Part shown: in pieces, positions 1-6,695 of the stretch
How positions within the stretch are numbered: the first letter of the stretch is position 1
Layout of the letters: each line of letters starts with the position of its first letter
NCBI GenBank assembly: GCA_050732995.1
Contig: JBOHSA010000040.1
Coordinates: 1-11,959 of the forward strand
DNA length: 11,959 bases
From: JBOHSA01 sp050732995
GTDB lineage: Bacteria; Gemmatimonadota; Gemmatimonadetes; Gemmatimonadales; GWC2-71-9
Reading direction: 5' to 3'
Notes under the pieces: generated by a model
What the model saw: only the letters and a program-made list of their open reading frames with translations
What the model was told of the DNA's origin: nothing
Database searches by the model: none
Made by a program: the position numbers and the translations under genes

Positions 1-302
1 CCCCTGCGCCCATCCACCTCCAGCAGGACCGTCGTGCCGCCTCCACCGCCCCCTCCGCCTTCCCCTTCCCCTCCCTCCCCGTCCCGCCCTTCGGGCGCCG
101 GCTGTCCCAACGCCCGCCAGCCTTCCACGACGGTGACGAGCGTGCCGCGCACGTTCACGAGACCGGCCACGACGGCCGGGGCCCCGGGAATCCGCGTCGG
201 TTCGAGCCGGGGCAGGATCTCCCGCACCGCCTCCACCGCCACCGCGCAGACCAGTGTCCCCACCCGAAACACCAGCAGTCGGACGACCGCCGATTCACTC
301 AT
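1..302 (-). CDS. cheW: CheW-like chemotaxis coupling protein, 3' end cut by window edge
   Basis: Partial gene: the first 100 residues are present and the rest runs off the left edge. CheW-domain proteins link chemoreceptors to the histidine kinase CheA in the cytoplasm. Seen: start MSESAVVRLLVFRVG, then LVCAVAVEAVREIL (about 18-30), IPGAPAVVAGLVNVRGTLV (38-56), matching the first SH3-like lobe of CheW, where families read roughly P-x-x-hydrophobic-x-G-hydrophobic-N-hydrophobic-RG. Residues about 69-89 are a Gly/Glu-rich low-complexity insert (EGEGEGGGGGG), followed by TTVLLEVDGRR, which looks like the next beta strand. The ATG at 300-302 overlaps the rluD stop by 8 bases (ATGAGTGA), implying coupling to rluD; I see no Shine-Dalgarno sequence. 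A stand-alone CheW is likeliest, but a longer CheW-domain protein (CheV-like, for example) cannot be excluded without the C-terminus. Confidence 0.8.
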   Translation of the reverse strand, partial: MSESAVVRLLVFRVGTLVCAVAVEAVREILPRLEPTRIPGAPAVVAGLVNVRGTLVTVVEGWRALGQPAPEGRDGEGGEGEGGGGGGGGTTVLLEVDGRR

Positions 303-1323
303 CGGAAGCGAAGAAACCAAGATACTGCAAGGGGTTGCGTTCAGCAAGCAAGCGCGCGTCGCTCGCCGCTTCCGCCAGCGCGGCGTGCAGATCGGGCGGC
401 CAGTCGGAGCGCAGCACGAGCGCAGCGCCGGTCACCGGATGGTCGAAGCGCAGCTCCGCGGCGTGCAGCAGTTGCCGCGGGGCGGACGCCTCGAGCCGCT
501 CCGCCTCCGGCCGCTGCCCGGGCGTGATGCGCCGGCTGCCACCGAAGGCGTAGTCCCGGTCGCCCACCACCGGGTGCCCGACGTGCGCCAGGTGGACGCG
601 GATCTGGTGCGTGCGGCCGGTGCCGAGGCGCACGCGCAGCAGATCGGCCAGCGCGAAGCGCGTGACGACCGTCGCATAGGTCACCGCATGGCGACCTCCC
701 GCCTGCACGGTCATCCGCTTCCGCTCCTTGGGGTGGCGGGTGATCGGGGCTTCGATCTCGACCGGGCTCTGGGCGAAATGCCCCCAGGTGACGGCCGCGT
801 ACACGCGCTCCACGCGACGGCGCTCGATGGCGTGGGCGAGGCGTCGGTGCGCGAGGTCGGTCTTGGCGACCAGCAGGAGCCCGGACGTGTCGCGGTCGAG
901 GCGGTGCACGATCCCGGGTCGACCTGCGGTCGATCCCGCGGACAGCGCGGTGCCCCGCGCCACGAGCACGTTGACCAGGGTGTCGTCCCAGTGCCCCGGT
1001 CCCGGATGCACCACGAGGCCCGCGGGCTTGTCGAGGACGGCCAGGTGATCGTCCTCAAACACGAAGCGCAGCGTGGCGTGGGCCGGCGCGTAGCTGCGGG
1101 GCGGCCCCTGGGGGGACGGGGGGAACTCGACCGACACCACCACGCCGTAGGGGAGCTCGACCGAGGCGCGCAGCGGCTGGCCGTCCGCGCGGACGCGCTT
1201 GTCGGCGATGAGGCGGGCGGCCTGGGTGCGGGAGAGGGCGAGCTGATCGGCGAGAAAGCGGTCCAGACGCTCGGCGCGCGGGATGGCGACGCAGAACCGG
1301 ACGGGGTCGCCGGCGGCGGTCAC
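295..1323 (-). CDS. rluD: RluA/RluD-family 23S rRNA pseudouridine synthase
   Basis: 342 residues, the normal size for the family. It isomerises specific uridines to pseudouridine in RNA; RluD proper modifies helix 69 of 23S rRNA. An N-terminal S4 RNA-binding domain spans about residues 20-66 (LDRFLADQLALSRTQAARLI). The catalytic domain has LDKPAGLVVHPG (98-109), GIVHRLDRDTSGLLLVAK (137-154, catalytic Asp in HRLD about residue 143), and GRTHQIRVHLAHVGHPVVGD further on. The start is GTG at 1321-1323, overlapping the lspA stop as GTGA; the open frame continues upstream but loses family similarity there. A strong AAGGAGG lies 16 bases upstream (1340-1346), farther than usual, and a GGAG sits close to the start. 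The position after lspA matches the lspA-rluD(ylyB) order in Gram-positive bacteria. The exact rRNA target (RluD- versus RluB/RluC-type) cannot be fixed from sequence alone. Confidence 0.93.
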   Translation of the reverse strand: MTAAGDPVRFCVAIPRAERLDRFLADQLALSRTQAARLIADKRVRADGQPLRASVELPYGVVVSVEFPPSPQGPPRSYAPAHATLRFVFEDDHLAVLDKPAGLVVHPGPGHWDDTLVNVLVARGTALSAGSTAGRPGIVHRLDRDTSGLLLVAKTDLAHRRLAHAIERRRVERVYAAVTWGHFAQSPVEIEAPITRHPKERKRMTVQAGGRHAVTYATVVTRFALADLLRVRLGTGRTHQIRVHLAHVGHPVVGDRDYAFGGSRRITPGQRPEAERLEASAPRQLLHAAELRFDHPVTGAALVLRSDWPPDLHAALAEAASDARLLAERNPLQYLGFFASDE

Positions 1324-1835
1324 GGCTCCGCCGCCCGGGCCTCCTTGGGACGCTGCTGGGCCCGGCCTTCGAGCCACAGGGACACGGCGAGGGCGATGGC
1401 GCCGACCGTGATCGCCGAGTCGGCGACGTTGAACGTGGGCCACCGCCAGGTGCCGACGCCGACGTCCAGGAAGTCGACGACGCCCTGCGGGTTGCGGATA
1501 CGATCGAGCAGGTTGCCAGTGGCGCCGCCGCACACCAGGGCGAGGGCCCACAGGCGGAACCGGTCGCCGACACGGGTGCCGCGCACCATGGACCCGAGGA
1601 CCGCCAGCGCGACGAGCGACAGCCCCAGAAAAACCCAGCGCGAATACTCGCCGACGTGAATGCCGAACGCCGCCCCCTCGTTGTACACGAGGCGGAGTTG
1701 GATCCAGGCGCCCACGATTTCGAGGGGCAGGCGCCGCGCCAGGAATGCCTCGGCGAGGAGCTTCGTCGCGATATCGGCGACGAGGACACCGCCGGCCACC
1801 CCCCAAAACAGGCGGCGGTCAGCGGCGCTTGCCAT
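1320..1835 (-). CDS. lspA: Lipoprotein signal peptidase (signal peptidase II)
   Basis: 171 residues, typical for LspA. It is an inner-membrane aspartyl protease that removes the signal peptide from diacylglyceryl-modified prolipoproteins. Four hydrophobic segments are visible, at about 9-30, 67-84, 93-109 and 140-155. Family motifs: VADIATK (19-25), LRLVYNEGAAFGI (48-59), GATGNLLDRI (104-113), VVDFLDV (119-125) and WPTFNVADSAI (132-142). The catalytic pair should be Asp121 (VVDF) and Asp139 (NVADS). The ATG at 1833-1835 is chosen because it follows a good ribosome binding site and starts just before the first membrane helix. The gene starts inside the preceding zinc-finger gene (17-base overlap) and its stop overlaps the rluD GTG. 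The short charged tail (QRPKEARAAEP) is unremarkable. Confidence 0.96.
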   Translation of the reverse strand: MASAADRRLFWGVAGGVLVADIATKLLAEAFLARRLPLEIVGAWIQLRLVYNEGAAFGIHVGEYSRWVFLGLSLVALAVLGSMVRGTRVGDRFRLWALALVCGGATGNLLDRIRNPQGVVDFLDVGVGTWRWPTFNVADSAITVGAIALAVSLWLEGRAQQRPKEARAAEP

Positions 1836-2229
1836 CTTCTTCCTTCGCCTTGCACTTGATGCAGAGGCGCGCGTGCGGCAGGGCGTCGAGCCGCTCGAAC
1901 CCGATCTCCTCGCCGCACTGCTCGCACCGGCCGAACTTCTCGGGCGTCGCGTACAGGCGCCGGAGCGCTTCATTCACGTGCCAGAGGTACCGGCCTTCCT
2001 GGGACGCGAACAGGAACGCCTTTTCGCGCTCCATGGCGTCGGTGCCCTGATCCGCCATATGGAAGGAATAGCTGGACAAGTCCCCGTCCGACGCCTGCAG
2101 GCTGGAGTTGAAGTGCTCGTCGTAGTAGCCGAGCTCCTTCATCACCCGGGCCCGCTCTTCCAACAGGCGTTTCTCGAGGTGGGCCAGCTGTTTCTTGTTC
2201 ATCACCTTGGTCTTCGTCGGCATGCTCAC
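1819..2229 (-). CDS. TraR/DksA-family C4 zinc-finger protein
   Basis: 136 residues. DksA-like proteins bind the RNA polymerase secondary channel and adjust transcription initiation, often with ppGpp. Seen: a basic N-terminus, a coiled-coil-like stretch (about 11-34 and 64-92), the tip region HMADQGTDAMEREKAF (57-72) with acidic residues as in TraR/YteA-type proteins, and a C-terminal zinc finger CEQC (102-105) with CIKC (123-126), four cysteines in the usual spacing. The GTG at 2227-2229 overlaps the ileS stop as GTGA and has AGGG six bases upstream; the ATG at 2221-2223 (two codons later) is an equally possible start, and a third ATG lies at codon 10. Its place between ileS and lspA matches the cluster in Gram-positive and related bacteria. 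Whether it acts as a true DksA or as a YteA-type regulator is not decidable here. Confidence 0.9.
   Translation of the reverse strand: MSMPTKTKVMNKKQLAHLEKRLLEERARVMKELGYYDEHFNSSLQASDGDLSSYSFHMADQGTDAMEREKAFLFASQEGRYLWHVNEALRRLYATPEKFGRCEQCGEEIGFERLDALPHARLCIKCKAKEEDGKRR
1839..1846 (-). promoter_or_regulatory. Ribosome binding site of lspA
   Basis: On the minus strand the bases GAAGGAAG precede the lspA ATG, with AGGA five bases before the start codon. This is the best-placed Shine-Dalgarno sequence in the window. It lies inside the upstream zinc-finger gene and decides the lspA start at 1835. Confidence 0.7.
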
Positions 2230-5200
2230 CTACCGCCCTTTCGTCCGTCATGGCGTCGGAGCGCGAGGGTCACCGTGCGTCCCTCGATCTCCACGTCTTT
2301 GGTGATATCGGGCTCCGGGAGGACCGCTCCCAGCACCGTCCGGCGCGCCAGGGTCTCGGTTTCGATGAAGCCCAGAAACGCGGCTGCCGCGGTCACGACG
2401 TCCTCCGATCCGGCCACGCTCAGCTCGACGCGCGTCGTGTACTCGTATCCCGCTTCTTTGCGGAGTCGCTGGACGCGGTTCACCACTTCCCGCGCCAACC
2501 CCTCCTGGACCAGGTCCTGCGTTAGCGCGGGGTCCAGCGCGACCACGTACGGCCCGTCGGCCGCCACCAGCCAGTCGCTCGCGACTTCCCGCGTCACCGT
2601 GACGTCCGCCGGGTGGAACTCGTAGGCGCCCGCGCGGACGGGGGTCCCATGTTCAAGGCTCCGCAGCGCGTCCGCTGTGAGCTGGGACACCGCCTCCGCC
2701 GCCCGGGGCGTGTCCTTGCCGTAGCGCTTGCCCAGGCTGCGGAAGTCCGGCTTGCCCTTGAGGGTGACGAGATCGTGGTTCGAGTCGACCACCTCGTAGG
2801 CCTTCACGTTGACTTCCGCGACCAAGATATCTAACAGGTCTGCCAAGACCGGTCCCCGGTCCGCGGCCGGAATGGCCAGTTTCATGCGGGCGAGGGGTTG
2901 GCGCAAGCCGATCTTGCGCGATTCCCGGGCCGCCCGCCCGAGGGCGGCGAGCCGGCGCACCGTGGTCATTGCCTGCAGCAGCTCGGGCGCGCGGCGGCCG
3001 CGGTCCACGGGGAACGGAGCCAGGTGCACCGACGTGCCCCCCGTGAGGGCGCGGTGGGTCCAATCCGCGATGAAGGGCGCGGCCGGGGCGAGCAGGCGCA
3101 CCGCCGTGACCAGCGCCTCGTGCAGGGTCTCGAGGGCCACCGGATCGGTGGCCCGGTCGGGGGCCCAGAAGCGCGGGCGGTTGCGCCGGATGTACCAGCG
3201 GGAGAGATCCTCGCCGACGAAATCCAGGATCGCCCGCACGCCCGCCGTGACGTCGTGCCCGGACCAGGCCTGGCGCACGCTGGTCACGACTTCGTCCAGC
3301 CGCGCCAGCACCCAGCGGTCGGCCGCCGGACGTCTGGCGAGCGGGGTCGCCGCCTCCTCGGGCGGCGGCCGCCAGTCCTCGGCGTAGCGTCCGAAGAAGT
3401 CGTAGGTCGAGCGCAGGGTGTTGAGAAACCCGCCCGCGACCTCCGCGATCTGCGCCGGGTCGAACCGCTTCGGCAGCCAGACGGCGCTCTGGCCCAGGAG
3501 GTACAGGCGCACCGCGTCGGCCCCGTGGCGCTCGATCACCTGCCAAGGGTTGATGACGTTGCCCCGGCTCTTGGACATCTTCTGGCCCGCGGCGTCCAGC
3601 ACCAGCTCGTTGACGATCACGCTCTTGTAGGCCGGCTGATCGAACACGGCGACCGCGATGGCCAGCAGCGAGTAGAACCAGCCGCGCGTCTGGTCCACGC
3701 CCTCGCAAATGAAGTCGGCGGGGAAATGCGCCGTGAAGTCCGCCTGGTGCTCGAACGGGTAGTGCCACTGCGCGTAGGGCATCGCGCCCGAATCGAACCA
3801 GGCGTCGATCACCTCCGGCACGCGCCGCATCGTCCCGCCGCAGGCCTTGCACGGCCAGGTGAACTCGTCGATGTACGGCTTGTGCGGATCGAAGGTACCG
3901 TGCAGCCGGGCGGCGACGGCCGCGGGGAGCGGGCGCTCGGCCAGCTCGGCGAAGGATCCGATCACCTCGCGGTGCTCCCCGTCGGCGTCGCACTCCCACA
4001 CGTTCAGCGGCGTGCCCCAGTAGCGATCGCGGGACAGCGCCCAGTCGACGTTGTTCTCGAGCCATTCGCCGAACCGGCCCGCGCCGACCTCGGGCGGGTG
4101 CCAGTCGACCTGGCGGTTCACCTCCAGCAGGCGCGCCTTGACAGCCGTGGTGCGCACGAACCAGGAGGTCTTGGCGTAATAGATGAGCGGCGAGTCGCAG
4201 CGCCAGCAGAACGGGTAGGAGTGTGTGTAGGGCCGGGTCTCGAGCCAGCGGCCATCCTGTTTCAGCCGCTCGATTACGAGCTGGTTGGTGGCTTTGTCGG
4301 TGACGAGCTTCCCTTCGATCTCGGGCCAGCGGGTCCCGCGGAACGTGCCGTCGGGCGCCACGGGGTTCACGAACGCCAGGCTGTACTGCTGGGCGGCGCT
4401 GTAGTCGTCCGCGCCGAAGGCAGGGGCCAGGTGCACGAGTCCCGTTCCTTCCTCGGCCGAGACGAAGCCGCCCGCCACGATCACGGCGCGCTGCCCCTCG
4501 AGCGGGAGGGAAATGACTTCGAGCGGCCGCACGTACTTCTGCCCCACCAGCTCGCGTCCGCGGTAGCCCGCCACCCGGACACCCTCGGCCAGGGCCTGCG
4601 TGCCGGCGTGCACGGTGCCCGCGAGCGCTGCCGCGACCACGTAGCGGATCCCGTGCACTTCGTACTCGCCGTATTCCAGGTCGGGATGCACCGCGACCGC
4701 CACGTTGGACACGACGGTCCACGGCGTCGTGGTCCACACGACGAGCTGGCGCTTCGGATCGTTCGCGAGCGGAAACGTCACGTACACCGAGTTCGTCTGC
4801 ACCGTCTCATAGCCCTGGGCCAGCTCGTGAGACGACAGCGCGGTCCCGCAGCGCGGGCAGTACGGCAGCACTTTGTGGCCGCGGTACAGCAGCGCCTTGT
4901 CGTACAACCGCTTCAGCAGCCACCACACGGTTTCGATGTACGGGTTGGTGTAGGTGATGTAGGGATGCTCGTAGTCCAGCCAGTAGCCGATCCGGTCCGA
5001 CAGGGCCTCCCAGTCCGTCTTGTATGTGAAGACGTTCTCGCGGCACAGCTGGTTGAAGCGGTCCACGCCGTAGGCCTCGATCTCGCGCTTGCCGCTGATC
5101 CGGAGCTGTTTCTCGACCTCGATCTCCACGGGCAGGCCGTGCGTGTCCCACCCCGCGATGCGGGTGACGCCGTGTCCCAGCATGGTGTGGTAGCGGCAGA

Positions 5201-5405
5201 CGAGGTCTTTGATGGTGCGGGAGAACACGTGGTGGATTCCGGGCCGGCCGTTGGCGGTGGGCGGTCCTTCGTAGAACACGAACGGGGGCCCGTAGCGCGC
5301 CGCCTCGGTCACCCGCTCGAACAGGCGCTCGTGCTTCCAGGTCGCGAGCAGCTGTTTCTCCAGGGCGTCCGCCGTCATCGTGGGCTCGAGCGCCGGGTAG
5401 GGCAT
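2226..5405 (-). CDS. ileS: Isoleucyl-tRNA synthetase, type 2, with altered HIGH motif (GIHH)
   Basis: 1059 residues, the length of type 2 (eukaryote-like) IleRS. It charges tRNA-Ile with isoleucine and edits misactivated valine. N-terminal Rossmann region: EGPPTANGRPGIHHVFSRTIKD (46-67), then GWDTHGLPVE (85-94). The class I HxGH signature is replaced by GIHH at residues 56-59. Metal-binding-like cysteines: CPRC (183-186), later CWRC (400-403) and CKAC (519-522). The CP1 editing domain includes WTTTPWT (224-230) and HLAPAFGADD (325-334; Asp334 is the likely editing aspartate). WFDSGAMPYA (536-545) and QKMSKS (608-613) complete the active site. The anticodon-binding and C-terminal regions continue to residue 1059. 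The ATG at 5403-5405 overlaps the previous stop (TGATG) and is preceded by GGAG 11 bases upstream; the reading frame extends further but only as shadow. Type 2 enzymes are naturally less sensitive to mupirocin. Confidence 0.97.
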   Translation of the reverse strand: MPYPALEPTMTADALEKQLLATWKHERLFERVTEAARYGPPFVFYEGPPTANGRPGIHHVFSRTIKDLVCRYHTMLGHGVTRIAGWDTHGLPVEIEVEKQLRISGKREIEAYGVDRFNQLCRENVFTYKTDWEALSDRIGYWLDYEHPYITYTNPYIETVWWLLKRLYDKALLYRGHKVLPYCPRCGTALSSHELAQGYETVQTNSVYVTFPLANDPKRQLVVWTTTPWTVVSNVAVAVHPDLEYGEYEVHGIRYVVAAALAGTVHAGTQALAEGVRVAGYRGRELVGQKYVRPLEVISLPLEGQRAVIVAGGFVSAEEGTGLVHLAPAFGADDYSAAQQYSLAFVNPVAPDGTFRGTRWPEIEGKLVTDKATNQLVIERLKQDGRWLETRPYTHSYPFCWRCDSPLIYYAKTSWFVRTTAVKARLLEVNRQVDWHPPEVGAGRFGEWLENNVDWALSRDRYWGTPLNVWECDADGEHREVIGSFAELAERPLPAAVAARLHGTFDPHKPYIDEFTWPCKACGGTMRRVPEVIDAWFDSGAMPYAQWHYPFEHQADFTAHFPADFICEGVDQTRGWFYSLLAIAVAVFDQPAYKSVIVNELVLDAAGQKMSKSRGNVINPWQVIERHGADAVRLYLLGQSAVWLPKRFDPAQIAEVAGGFLNTLRSTYDFFGRYAEDWRPPPEEAATPLARRPAADRWVLARLDEVVTSVRQAWSGHDVTAGVRAILDFVGEDLSRWYIRRNRPRFWAPDRATDPVALETLHEALVTAVRLLAPAAPFIADWTHRALTGGTSVHLAPFPVDRGRRAPELLQAMTTVRRLAALGRAARESRKIGLRQPLARMKLAIPAADRGPVLADLLDILVAEVNVKAYEVVDSNHDLVTLKGKPDFRSLGKRYGKDTPRAAEAVSQLTADALRSLEHGTPVRAGAYEFHPADVTVTREVASDWLVAADGPYVVALDPALTQDLVQEGLAREVVNRVQRLRKEAGYEYTTRVELSVAGSEDVVTAAAAFLGFIETETLARRTVLGAVLPEPDITKDVEIEGRTVTLALRRHDGRKGGR

Positions 5406-6222
5406 CAGTTCAGGCGCTCCAGCACGCCGCGGATCAGCGCCGTAAGCTTCGGCTCGGCGCCGCGCGCCACGGCGAGAATCCGCTCCACCGAGGTCGGCTG
5501 CAGCGTTTCGGGGAGGCATTGGTCGGTGATCAGGGAGAGGCCGAGCACCCGCATGCCCTGCTGGACCGCAGTGATCACCTCCGGCACGGAGCTCATCCCT
5601 ACGACGTCCGCCCCCAGGGCGCGGAGCATCCGGTATTCGGCCCGGGTCTCGAGGTTCGGCCCGGCCACCGCGACGTAGACTCCTTCCCGCAGGGTCAGGC
5701 CCAGCTCGCGCGCCGTCCGGCGGGCGAGCGCGCGCAGCGCCGGGTCGTAGGCCTCCGAGAGATCGGGGAAGGGGGGGCCGGTCGCCGCGTCGTGGGGGGG
5801 GGGGGGCCGGCCAGCGGACTGTCGCCCAGCAGATTGATGTGGTCCGCGATCAGCACGAGGTCGCCGGGACGCCACAGGGGGTGCATGCCGCCGCTGACGT
5901 TCGAGACGACCAGCGTCGCGGCGCCGAGCGCCTGGAGTACCCGGACCGGAAAGGCGATCTGGCGCAGGGTGTAGCCTTCGTAGCGGTGGAACCGTCCCTG
6001 CATCGCGACGACCCGCCGGCCCGCCCACGCGCCCAGGAGCAGTCGGCCGGCGTGACTCTCGACCGTCGACAGCGGGAAGCCGGGGATGTCCCCGTAGGGC
6101 ACCTGCGTCTCGGCGTCGAGCTGCTCGGCGAGCGCGCCCAATCCGGTGCCCAGGATCACTGCCACATCGGGAACGAGCGCCGTCCGCGCGCGGATCGCGC
6201 GAACCGCCTCCGCCACCGTCAC
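5405..6222 (-). CDS. punA: Purine nucleoside phosphorylase (trimeric, PNP-II type), frame broken at a 13-base homopolymer
   Basis: Phosphorolysis of purine nucleosides to free base and ribose-1-phosphate (purine salvage, cytoplasmic). The N-terminal half is read in one frame from GTG 6222: VILGTGLGAL (23-32), SHAGRLLLG (56-64), MQGRFHRYEGY (74-84), VVSNVSGGMHPLWRPGDLVLI (105-125), HINLLGDSPLAG (128-139). The C-terminal half, in another frame, ends at 5405: FPDLSEAYDPALR, AVAGPNLETRAEYRMLRALGADVVGMSSVPEV, GLSLITDQCLPE. The frames meet in a run of 13 G on the plus strand (5794-5806); 14 or 11 would restore one frame, and 14 gives a 272-residue protein of normal length. A second short C run (5771-5777) encodes GPPFPD where relatives usually have a basic residue before FPD. 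The start overlaps the divIVA stop (GTGA) and the stop overlaps the ileS ATG. All other family motifs are intact, so a sequencing or assembly indel is likelier than decay. Confidence 0.9.
5794..5806. repeat. 13-base G homopolymer inside the purine nucleoside phosphorylase gene
   Basis: Thirteen consecutive G on the plus strand (C on the coding strand), between codons for LAG and HDAATG. It is the longest mononucleotide run I see in the window and the exact place where the reading frame changes. It may be a sequencing error or a slippage-prone site. Confidence 0.9.
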
Positions 6223-6695
6223 CCGCGCTGCCCTCCGCCGTCCAGCGCCCGCAGCTCGGCGAGCTGGCGCTCGAGCAGCGCGCGGAAGCCGCCCAGGTAA
6301 CCCTGGAACTGGCGCTCCGCCTCCGTCATCCGCACCTGCACCGCGGCTTCGGCGGTGCGGGCCTCGTCCAGCAGCCGCTTGGCCTCGGCGCCCGCTTCCC
6401 GCACGATCACCTGCGCCTCCCGCTCGGCCGCCGCGCGGGTCTCGGCGCGCAGCTGCTGCGCCGCCACGAGCGCCTCGTTCATCGCCCGTTCGCGCTCCCG
6501 GAAGACCCGCAGCTGGTCGGTGAGCGCGGCGAGCCGCTCCTCCAGCACCGACTTCTCGCGCATCACGCGCTCCAGCTCGTCGGCCACCCGGACCCGGAAA
6601 TCCTCGACGCCGGTTGCCTCGTAGCCCCGCAGCGCCTTGCGGAACTCCTGTTTGCGGATGTCGTGCGGGGTCAGATGAAACGCGCTCTCGCTCAC
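6219..6695 (-). CDS. divIVA: DivIVA-domain cell division / polarity protein
   Basis: 158 residues. DivIVA proteins bind curved membrane and organise poles and division sites. The N-terminal lipid-binding domain is clear: HLTPHDIRKQEFRKALRGYE (7-26), then VEDFRVRVADELERVM (30-45), corresponding to LTPxDIxxxxFxxxxRGYxxxEV in the family. Leu22-Arg23 align with the membrane-inserting Phe17-Arg18 pair of Bacillus subtilis DivIVA. Residues about 36-150 are rich in Glu, Arg, Ala and Leu in heptad-like order and should form a long coiled coil. The start is GTG at 6693-6695, overlapping the yggS stop (GTGA), with GAGGA 10 bases upstream; a longer open frame exists but the family similarity begins right after this GTG. 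The protein ends shortly after the coiled coil (LDGGGQRG), without a long tail. The yggS-divIVA-ileS order is a classic division-cluster arrangement. Confidence 0.93.
   Translation of the reverse strand: MSESAFHLTPHDIRKQEFRKALRGYEATGVEDFRVRVADELERVMREKSVLEERLAALTDQLRVFRERERAMNEALVAAQQLRAETRAAAEREAQVIVREAGAEAKRLLDEARTAEAAVQVRMTEAERQFQGYLGGFRALLERQLAELRALDGGGQRG
6231..6236 (-). promoter_or_regulatory. Ribosome binding site of the purine nucleoside phosphorylase gene
   Basis: GGAGGG on the minus strand, eight bases before the GTG at 6222 and inside the end of divIVA. It supports the GTG start that overlaps the divIVA stop codon. Confidence 0.65.

Noticed and set aside
34..1659. 541-residue open frame on the plus strand
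   Set aside because: Shadow of cheW, rluD and lspA. The translation has no recognisable domain and is rich in Arg, Gly, His and Ala as expected from the complement of GC-rich codons.
2226..5405. ileS as a horizontally acquired resistance copy
   Set aside because: It sits in a conserved housekeeping cluster with coupled neighbours and the same base composition, so it looks like the native enzyme.
2898..5678. 926-residue open frame on the plus strand
   Set aside because: Lies opposite ileS, whose motifs are unmistakable. No family motifs, no ribosome binding site, and typical antisense composition.
5405..6222. Two separate genes or a decayed pseudogene for the phosphorylase halves
   Set aside because: The halves are complementary parts of one family, join at a homopolymer, and show no other stop or loss of motifs; the second half has no start or ribosome binding site of its own.
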